This document shows, in pieces, positions 1 to 6,207 of a stretch of DNA of 17,381 bases. Source of the DNA: an uncultured Planctomycetaceae bacterium (GTDB lineage: Bacteria; Planctomycetota; Planctomycetia; Pirellulales; UBA1268); the NCBI GenBank assembly GCA_903949225.1, contig CAJAYZ010000390.1, positions 1-17,381 on the forward strand, given 5' to 3'. A model generated the notes under the pieces. The model searched no databases, was not told the origin of the DNA, and was given only the letters and a program-made list of their open reading frames with translations. Positions within the stretch are counted from its first letter, which is position 1; the number at the start of each line of letters is the position of its first letter. Position numbers and translations under genes: made by a program.

Positions 1-306
1 ACCCACATTCCCGGCGTGTTCACCGTGGCGCCGCAGTTTGAAGCCCCAGAGATCAGCCTGACCGACGAGGAATGGCGGCGGACGCTTCCGGGGCCGAAGG
101 CGATGGTCAACGTCGGCTCGGTGGGGCAGCCACGCGACCTCGATTCCCGCGCCAGCTACGTGATCGTCGAGACCGGGCATGCCGACGACGATGTCGTCGT
201 CCGCTTCCGGCGAATCCGCTATCCCGCGGATGTGACCTGCAAGAAGATCTACGCGGTCGCTGATCTCGACAATTATCTCGGCGACCGGCTCCTCGTCGGC
301 CGCTGA
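1..306 (+). CDS. Metallophosphoesterase (calcineurin-like), C-terminal part only
   Basis: The window opens inside this gene; the frame is open from base 1 and ends at TGA 304-306. The first residues, THIPG, match the end of the GHTHIPG metal-binding motif of calcineurin-like phosphoesterases (YfcE and Ap4A-hydrolase-like group), where the histidines bind the dinuclear metal centre. A second family signature, NVGSVGQPRD, follows about 30 residues later, then a typical beta-rich end. Family members hydrolyse phosphodiesters or phosphomonoesters in the cytoplasm; the substrate cannot be told from this fragment. The catalytic N-terminal motifs (DxH, GD, GNHD) lie outside the window. A GTG at 16 could be mistaken for a start, but the motif upstream of it shows it is internal. 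The gene is followed by a hairpin and then the yidC leader, so it is probably a separate transcription unit. Confidence 0.78.
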   Translation, partial: THIPGVFTVAPQFEAPEISLTDEEWRRTLPGPKAMVNVGSVGQPRDLDSRASYVIVETGHADDDVVVRFRRIRYPADVTCKKIYAVADLDNYLGDRLLVGR

Positions 307-329
307 TATCCCCTCGAGCCGTCATCATG

Positions 330-351
330 GCGGCTGGACTTCCGCAGCCGC
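330..351 (+). terminator. GC-rich hairpin after the phosphoesterase gene
   Basis: Perfect 7-bp inverted repeat, GCGGCTG (330-336) and CAGCCGC (345-351), with an 8-base loop, starting 24 bases after the phosphoesterase stop. No U-tract follows, so it is not a classical intrinsic terminator. It could be a U-less terminator, an mRNA 3'-end stabiliser, or chance in GC-rich DNA. Confidence 0.3.
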
Positions 352-412
352 TGTTGCGTCCCGTCCGTCCAGGCCCGCCTTCATCCCGACTCCCGGGGAT
401 TCCCACGGCGGC

Positions 413-421
413 TGGTATACT
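413..421 (+). promoter_or_regulatory. Possible extended -10 promoter element for yidC
   Basis: TGGTATACT fits the extended -10 form TGnTATAAT with one mismatch in the hexamer (TATACT at 416-421). It is one of few AT-rich spots between the phosphoesterase and yidC. No convincing -35 is seen about 17 bases upstream, as extended -10 promoters allow. It would give a leader of roughly 170 bases. The rest of 307-600 shows no gene: the yidC frame is open back to 433, but the residues there do not resemble the YidC N-terminus. Confidence 0.35.
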
Positions 422-600
422 GCCGAATCACGGTGGAAGGTCGCGGTCTGCGGCCCTCCGGCCTCGAGTGGCGTTTCCCCGCCGCACGCTCAGGGCCCGG
501 ATCAGTCGGCGGCAGCGGTCGATGCGGCACGGATCCCGTGCTGCGGCCGGAGTGGCTCCTGCCAGGGAGCCCGGTGGGCGGTGAATCGCCCGAGGAGATC

Positions 601-2940
601 ATGGAACGCCGTCACGTTCAATTCGCACTGATTGCCTTCGCGATCATTTTCGGCAGTCAACTCCTCCAGGCATGGCTCTTCCCCCGCCCTCTGGCCGAGC
701 CGGGAGATGCCGAATTGCCGGTCGCTGCCGCGAAGGAAGTGGCCGCAGCGTTCGCGGCAGACAAGCCCGCAGACCTCGCCGAGGCCGGCGGCGACCCTGA
801 CGCCACGGCTGTCGGGGCTGGCGACGCGGCCGCCGAGCCGGCCGAGGCCTCGGCCCCGCGCACCCGCCATGCTCTCGGATCGCTCGATCCGACAGCCGCT
901 TCCCAAGTGCTCTACACGCTCACCAGCCGCGGCGCGGCGGTGGAGCGGATCGAGTTGGCCGGCGAGCGCTATCACGATCAGGACGACTGGCGCGGGGCGA
1001 TGGGGCACCTGGCCGTGGCGCCGGTGGCGGGGGGATGCCGCATCGGCGTCGTGGGCGCGGGGACTCCGGCCCATCTGGCCGGGCTCGCCGTCGGCGACAT
1101 CATCGAACGGGTCGGCGGCGTGGCAGTGACCGATGCTGCGGGGCTTGATCGGTCCCTCGACGGCACGAAGCCGGGGGGAAAGATTGCCGTCGACTACCGG
1201 CGGGGGGATACCGCGTCGTCGTGCGAAGTCAATCTCGATCGTCGCCCGCTCGAGGTCGTCCGTCCCGAATACCTCGCAGCGCCTGTGGAGAATCCCGACG
1301 CCGATCCGGCCGATCCGCTCTCCTTCCGGCTGTCGCTGGAATCGGTCGATGGCCGGTCGCGTCGTGAGCCGCTCGATGAGCTTCCAGGCTTGGGCCTCGT
1401 CGAACGCGACTGGTCGGCCGAGCCGCTCGCTGCAGGGGAGGGGGTGCGGTTCAGCACCCGGCTTCCCGGCGGGCTCTCCGTTGCCAAGGAATACCGGCTC
1501 GTGCCCGGCGCCGATGGCGGCCCGGCAACGCTCGATCTCGTTGTCGAGTTCGCGGCCGACAAGCCGACGACGGTGGAATACGCCCTCGACGGCCCGACGG
1601 GGCTGCCGACGGAAGGCTGGTGGTACACCGCCCGCGTCGCCCGCGACTGGGGAACGCTTGCCGTCCGCGACGTGGCGATGCGTTTCGCCGGAGAGCAGTC
1701 GGCAATCATCAGTGGCCTGAAGATCGCCGACAACAAGCTCGAGCATCCGGCCACGTCTGTCCGTGATGGCAAGCCGTTGTCGTTCGCTGGCGTCGATGCC
1801 CTCTACTTCGCTGCGGCGCTGATCCCTGCCACCGACAGCGAGATCCCCGATCTCGCCGAAGTCCGTCCGATCGCCGTTGGCGACGTTCCCGGGGCGACGA
1901 AGAAGAAGCTTGTCGATGTCACCGCCCGGATCGTTTCTCGGCCGATCGCGCTCGAGCCTGGGAAGCCGGTTCGGCACCGCTATGGAATCTTCGCCGGGCC
2001 GAAGAAGCCCGATCTCCTCGCCCGTCACGGGGCGCCGGCCGCGGCCATGGACGACCTCGTCTACTACGGCTGGTTCGGCTGGGTCGCCCGGCCGATGATC
2101 GCCATCCTCCATGCTCTTCATGCCGTGATCGGCAATTACGGGATCGCGATCCTCCTCCTCACCGTCATGGTGCGCGGGGCGATGTTCCCGGTGAGCCGGA
2201 AGCAGGCGCTCTCGACGCAGAAGATGCAGGCTCTCCAGCCGGAGATGAAGGCGATCGCCGAAAAGTACAAGGACGACCCAGCCAAGCGGACGCAGGCGAC
2301 GCAGGAGCTGTGGAAGAAGCACGACCACAACCCGGTCGGCGGCTGCCTGCCGGTGTTCATCCAGATCCCGATCTTCATGGGGCTCTACCGGTCGCTCGCC
2401 ACCGACGTCGAGCTGCGGCAGGCGCCGCTGTTCAGCTCGGCGATCCGCTGGTGCTCGAATCTCGCCGCCCCCGACATGTTCTGGGATTGGTCAAACCTCC
2501 TCCCGCCGTTCCTGACGGCGCCAGAGGGCTATCTCGGCCCGTTCCTCAATCTGTTTCCCCTGGCGACGATTGCCCTGTTCATTTGGCAGCAGCACCTCTT
2601 CATGCCGCCGGCAGTCGATGAGCAGTCGCAGGTCCAGCAGCAGGTGATGAAGTACATGATGTTCTTCATGGCGGTGATGTTCTTCAAAGTGCCCTGTGGC
2701 CTCTGTCTCTACTTCATCGCCTCGAGTCTGTGGGGGATCGCCGAGCGGCTCATGCTCCCGACGGCGGCCCCGGCGACCGGCGCCGTGGCGGGGGGAGGGG
2801 GAGGCAGCGGCACGACGGGCGCCGGCCGACGGATCATCGACGTGCCGTTCTTCTCCACCGGTGGAAAAGCCGAGGCCAACGGCGCTGCCCATGGTGGCGA
2901 GGCAGAACGAAAGCGCCGCCAGTCGCGGAAGAAGCGGTGA
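601..2940 (+). CDS. yidC: Membrane protein insertase YidC with a PDZ-like insert in its periplasmic region
   Basis: YidC inserts and folds inner-membrane proteins, alone or with SecYEG. The 779-residue product is much longer than the E. coli protein (548). In order: N-terminal membrane segment (about 7-25); an Ala/Glu/Asp-rich linker (26-90); a periplasmic P1-type region (about 95-470) interrupted at about 142-215 by a PDZ-like module with GTPAHLAGLAVGD and a following beta strand; the conserved 60KD_IMP insertase domain (about 488-720). That domain keeps the groove arginine (VRGAMFP, Arg525), the basic cytoplasmic loop (533-575), the NPVGGCLPVFIQIPIF segment and the last membrane helices. 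A Gly-rich then basic tail (ending RKRRQSRKKR) could contact the ribosome. ATG 601 is chosen because the membrane anchor follows at once; GAGGAG lies at 592-597. GTG 574, after AGGGAG, would add nine residues. mnmE follows 36 bases later, probably in the same transcript. Confidence 0.97.
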   Translation: MERRHVQFALIAFAIIFGSQLLQAWLFPRPLAEPGDAELPVAAAKEVAAAFAADKPADLAEAGGDPDATAVGAGDAAAEPAEASAPRTRHALGSLDPTAASQVLYTLTSRGAAVERIELAGERYHDQDDWRGAMGHLAVAPVAGGCRIGVVGAGTPAHLAGLAVGDIIERVGGVAVTDAAGLDRSLDGTKPGGKIAVDYRRGDTASSCEVNLDRRPLEVVRPEYLAAPVENPDADPADPLSFRLSLESVDGRSRREPLDELPGLGLVERDWSAEPLAAGEGVRFSTRLPGGLSVAKEYRLVPGADGGPATLDLVVEFAADKPTTVEYALDGPTGLPTEGWWYTARVARDWGTLAVRDVAMRFAGEQSAIISGLKIADNKLEHPATSVRDGKPLSFAGVDALYFAAALIPATDSEIPDLAEVRPIAVGDVPGATKKKLVDVTARIVSRPIALEPGKPVRHRYGIFAGPKKPDLLARHGAPAAAMDDLVYYGWFGWVARPMIAILHALHAVIGNYGIAILLLTVMVRGAMFPVSRKQALSTQKMQALQPEMKAIAEKYKDDPAKRTQATQELWKKHDHNPVGGCLPVFIQIPIFMGLYRSLATDVELRQAPLFSSAIRWCSNLAAPDMFWDWSNLLPPFLTAPEGYLGPFLNLFPLATIALFIWQQHLFMPPAVDEQSQVQQQVMKYMMFFMAVMFFKVPCGLCLYFIASSLWGIAERLMLPTAAPATGAVAGGGGGSGTTGAGRRIIDVPFFSTGGKAEANGAAHGGEAERKRRQSRKKR

Positions 2941-2976
2941 GATGCTTTCGGCCAAGGCGTGAACGGCAGGTGACCG

Positions 2977-4407
2977 ATGTGGGAGCCGGATGACCTGATC
3001 GTCGCCTCCGCCACGGTACCCGGCCGGGGCGTCCGCGCGATTGTCAGGCTCTCGGGCGAAGGGCTCGACCGGCTGCTCGAGGAACTCTTCGTCCTTCCTG
3101 CGCCGCTCCCTGCCGGCCCGCGGGCGATCCCCGCCACGCTCCGCGCCGATCGGCTTGGGGGTGAGTGGGGGGCGATCGCCATCGAGATCCTCCGCTGGCC
3201 GGGCCCTGCTGGCCCGACCGGCGGGCCGCTTGCCGAGCTGCAGCTCCCCTGCTCGCAGCCGCTGGTCGAAGCGATCGTTGGCGAGGCCTGTCGGCTCGGG
3301 GCCCGGCTGGCCCGGGGGGGCGAGTTCACCCTCCGCGCTTTCCTGGCCGGCAAGCTCGATCTCCTCCAGGCCGAAGCGGTGCTCGCCGTCGTCGATGCCC
3401 GCTCTCCTGGCGAGCTTTCGCAGGCCCTCGACCGGCTCGCCGGCGGGGTCGGCCGCGATCTCCAGGCGATCCGCGAGCGACTCCTCGACCTCACCGCCGA
3501 TGTTGAGGCGGCCATCGATTTTGCCGACGAGCGCAGCCCCGACAGCCTCGGGGAGACAAGCGCGAGCTTCTGGGGGGGCGTGATCGCCGCGCTCGGCGAG
3601 ATCGGCCGCGCCGTCGAGGCCGCGATGGCGAAGGTCGAGTCGCGCGACGCTGGCGCCCGCGGGCGGCTCCCGCGGGTCGTGATCTGTGGTCCGCCGAACA
3701 TCGGCAAGAGCAGCCTTTACAACGCCCTCATCGGCCGCGAGGCGGCGCTTGTCGCCGACGAGGAGGGGACGACGCGCGATTGGCTCGAGGCGGTCGTCCG
3801 GGGCGATGCGCCGGGGCGCGCCGGCCAGCCGGGGGCGGTCGAATGGCTCCTCATCGACACCGCCGGCGTGGGGAATCGTCGAGGGGAGCGTCCCGATCCG
3901 CTCGAGGCCCCGCTTGCCGCGGCGGCGGCGGATGTGGGGATCGGCGAGATCGGTCGGGCCGAGATCATCCTCCGCTGTCGCGATCCGGGGGCGGGGCCCG
4001 CTGACCCTGAAGAGATCGGCGTGCCTCGCGGGGCGGTTGTGATCGACATCCTCACTCGCTGCGATCGCAGGCTTCCGAGTGGTGACCTTGGCGCCGCGAT
4101 CGCCACCAGCGCCACCACCGGCCTGGGGCTCGATCGTCTCCATCGCGAGATCGCCGCGGCGGTGGCGAGCTTGCCTCGCTTCGGTGGCGCAGCGGAGCGG
4201 ATTCGGGCCGGGCTCGTGGCGGCGCGGCAAGCCTTGGCGGAAGCGGAGGCGATCGCAGCGGTGGGCCTTGCCGGCGGACCGGCGGAGGAGCCACTCCTCG
4301 CGGAGTCGCTCCTGGCTGCGATCGATGCTCTCGGCATGGTCACCGGCCACACGATCGGCACCGATCTCCTCGACCGGATATTCTCGCGGCACTGCGTCGG
4401 CAAGTAG
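2977..4407 (+). CDS. mnmE: tRNA modification GTPase MnmE (TrmE), divergent form
   Basis: With MnmG, MnmE makes the 5-aminomethyl-type modification of U34 in certain tRNAs. The product is 476 residues, against about 455 usually. The N-terminal folate-binding domain opens with the family pattern (DLIVASATVPGRGVRAIVRLSG) and keeps GEFTLRAFLAGKLDLLQAEAV (115-135). The inserted G domain has G1 GPPNIGKSS (238-246), G2 EGTTRD (263-268), G3 DTAG (294-297) and an SAT G5 (378-380). The protein ends in FSRHCVGK with Cys473, matching the C-terminal CIGK catalytic signature. Two departures: the usual HGG motif of the N-terminal domain is PCSQ here (91-94), and G4 reads TRCD (360-363) instead of NKxD. ATG 2977 has AGG at 2968-2970. 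yidC next to mnmE is a widely conserved order. Identity is firm; whether it is fully active is an inference. Confidence 0.92.
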   Translation: MWEPDDLIVASATVPGRGVRAIVRLSGEGLDRLLEELFVLPAPLPAGPRAIPATLRADRLGGEWGAIAIEILRWPGPAGPTGGPLAELQLPCSQPLVEAIVGEACRLGARLARGGEFTLRAFLAGKLDLLQAEAVLAVVDARSPGELSQALDRLAGGVGRDLQAIRERLLDLTADVEAAIDFADERSPDSLGETSASFWGGVIAALGEIGRAVEAAMAKVESRDAGARGRLPRVVICGPPNIGKSSLYNALIGREAALVADEEGTTRDWLEAVVRGDAPGRAGQPGAVEWLLIDTAGVGNRRGERPDPLEAPLAAAAADVGIGEIGRAEIILRCRDPGAGPADPEEIGVPRGAVVIDILTRCDRRLPSGDLGAAIATSATTGLGLDRLHREIAAAVASLPRFGGAAERIRAGLVAARQALAEAEAIAAVGLAGGPAEEPLLAESLLAAIDALGMVTGHTIGTDLLDRIFSRHCVGK

Positions 4408-4492
4408 CGCGACGTGTGAGCCGTGGAGCATTCCCCGCGCCGTCCACGCAGCCGTTCCCCTGATTTCCTTCCGATCCCTCCGCGAGCCTGCC

Positions 4493-6199
4493 GTGAACAC
4501 CTCCGAGTTGTCTTCCGTGCTCGGCCGGCTCGCGGCAGGCGCCCGCCGCTTCGCCGCCACCGATGCCCGCGAGCGTGCCGAACTCGCCCGTCGCACGGCG
4601 CTTGCCACGGTGGCCGTCGCTGCCCCCTGGGCCGAGGCGGCCGTGGCGATCAAGCGCGCGGTCCCTGGCAGCGGCTCGGCGCTTGCCGAGGAGTTGGCGA
4701 CAGGGCCGATGGGAACGGCCCGACTCTGCCTCCTCACGGCCCGGGCGCAGCTCGACATCGCCGAGCGCGGGCTTCCCCGTGCCCCCTCGGCGCCCCGAAT
4801 CCTCCACGCCGGCCGGCGCTCGGTGGGGGGGACGCCCCCGGCGCTTGTCGGCCTCGATCTCCTCCCCGCTGTCGGTCCATCGGGCTCGCTCCATGACGGG
4901 ATGATCCACCAGGGCTTGACGGCCACCGTCCGCTGTCACGATCCCGGCGGCCTGGCCAACTTCGAACAGGCTTGGCGTCGCGAGGTGGAGGAGCGTCCGC
5001 GCGCCGGCGGCGTGGCCGTGGTGCTCGGGGCTGGGAATGTCACCGGCCTGTCAGCTGCGGATGTCCTCTCCCAGGTCTTCGAGCATGGCCGCGGGGTGTT
5101 GCTCAAGCTCCATCCCCTCCATGCCCCGCTCCGGCCGCACCTCGAGTCAGCGCTCGGGCCGCTGGTCGAGGCGGGCCTGCTCGCGATCATCGAGGGGGGC
5201 GCCGACGTGGCCCAGGCCGCCCTCTCGGCCGCGGAGACGACCCACGTCCATGTCACCGGCGGTGAGGCGACCTTCCGGGCGATCGTGTGGGGATCTGCCG
5301 ATCCTTCAGATCGCTCGGCTGCCCCGCTCCTCTCCAAGCCGATCACCTGCGAGCTCGGCAACGTCACCCCCTGGTTCATTCTTCCGGGGCGCTATTCGCG
5401 GGCCGAGCTTTCCTCTCAGGCCGACCTCGTCGCGGCCTCGATCGCCAACAACACCTCCTTCAACTGCATCGCCACGAAGGGGATCGTGACCTGTGAATCT
5501 TGGCCGCAGCGGGAGGACTTCCTCGCCCTGGTGGAGCGCCGGCTCGCCTCGCTGCCGCCGCGGCCGGGCTGGTATCCCGGTGCCGTCCGCGACTGGGAGG
5601 GGGCGACAGGGCGCGTCGCGCCAGCCGACGGCACGCTCCCCTGCAGTCTGTTCACAGCCGTCGACATGAAGACCGACGATCGCCTCCTCGCTCGGGAGTG
5701 GTTTGTGCCGGTGGTGGCCGAGGTGCCGCTCGACGCCAACGATCTGGCCGGATTTTGCGGCCGGGCTCTGGCGTTTTCACATCGGCTGCCGGGGTCGCTG
5801 GCAGCGAGCGTGACGATTCCCAACGGGCTCTCGGCGGTTGATGCCCGGCATGCCGAGGACTTCGTCGATCATCTCGCCTTCGGGGCCGTGGCGGTGAACA
5901 CGTGGTCGGCGCTGGCCTACGCCCTCGGCAACGTGCCGTGGGGGGGCTTCCCCGGGGGGACGCTCGCGTCCCCGAAGAGCGGGATCGGGTTCGTCCACGA
6001 TCCGCTTCTCCTGCCGCTGGTGCACAACTCGGTGATCCGCGCTCCCTTGTGGTCGCCGATCCGGCCGCCGTGGTTTCCGTGGCACTCGGCCGGCGCCCGA
6101 TTGACGCGGGGCGTGGTCGAACTCTACGGCCGCTGTGCCGAGGGAAAGAGCGGCACCGGCACGATGCTCGCGATGCTCCCGTCGGTCCTTCGCGGGTGA
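4493..6199 (+). CDS. Aldehyde dehydrogenase-family protein, divergent
   Basis: This is a 568-residue member of the NAD(P)-dependent aldehyde dehydrogenase superfamily. Family members oxidise aldehydes to acids, or to acyl-CoA in the acylating branch. Visible landmarks are a Rossmann-like stretch with VVLGAGN and VLLKLHP, HVTGGEATFR in place of FTGS, CELGNVTPW with the general-base position at Glu287, and NNTSFNCIATKG with the candidate nucleophile Cys325. The 38-residue spacing is close to the 34 in classical enzymes. PKSGIGFVHD near the C-terminus matches the family's SGIG segment. The usual FxNxGQxC context is not kept, and an N-terminal stretch of about 100 residues is unlike typical members. 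The substrate is unknown. Start GTG 4493 is the first reasonable start after mnmE and lacks a good ribosome site; TTG 4508 is an alternative. It lies 85 bases after mnmE and may share its transcript. Confidence 0.82.
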   Translation: MNTSELSSVLGRLAAGARRFAATDARERAELARRTALATVAVAAPWAEAAVAIKRAVPGSGSALAEELATGPMGTARLCLLTARAQLDIAERGLPRAPSAPRILHAGRRSVGGTPPALVGLDLLPAVGPSGSLHDGMIHQGLTATVRCHDPGGLANFEQAWRREVEERPRAGGVAVVLGAGNVTGLSAADVLSQVFEHGRGVLLKLHPLHAPLRPHLESALGPLVEAGLLAIIEGGADVAQAALSAAETTHVHVTGGEATFRAIVWGSADPSDRSAAPLLSKPITCELGNVTPWFILPGRYSRAELSSQADLVAASIANNTSFNCIATKGIVTCESWPQREDFLALVERRLASLPPRPGWYPGAVRDWEGATGRVAPADGTLPCSLFTAVDMKTDDRLLAREWFVPVVAEVPLDANDLAGFCGRALAFSHRLPGSLAASVTIPNGLSAVDARHAEDFVDHLAFGAVAVNTWSALAYALGNVPWGGFPGGTLASPKSGIGFVHDPLLLPLVHNSVIRAPLWSPIRPPWFPWHSAGARLTRGVVELYGRCAEGKSGTGTMLAMLPSVLRG

Positions 6200-6207
6200 G
6201 GCGGTGG

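Noticed and set aside
502..2328. Long open frame on the minus strand opposite yidC (about 600 codons).
   Set aside because: It is antisense to a clear yidC; GC-rich codon use leaves the opposite frames open. Its residues show no recognisable domain and are Arg/Pro-rich.
2491..4926. Long minus-strand open frame across yidC, mnmE and the dehydrogenase gene.
   Set aside because: It crosses three well-supported plus-strand genes and has the composition of a GC-rich shadow frame.
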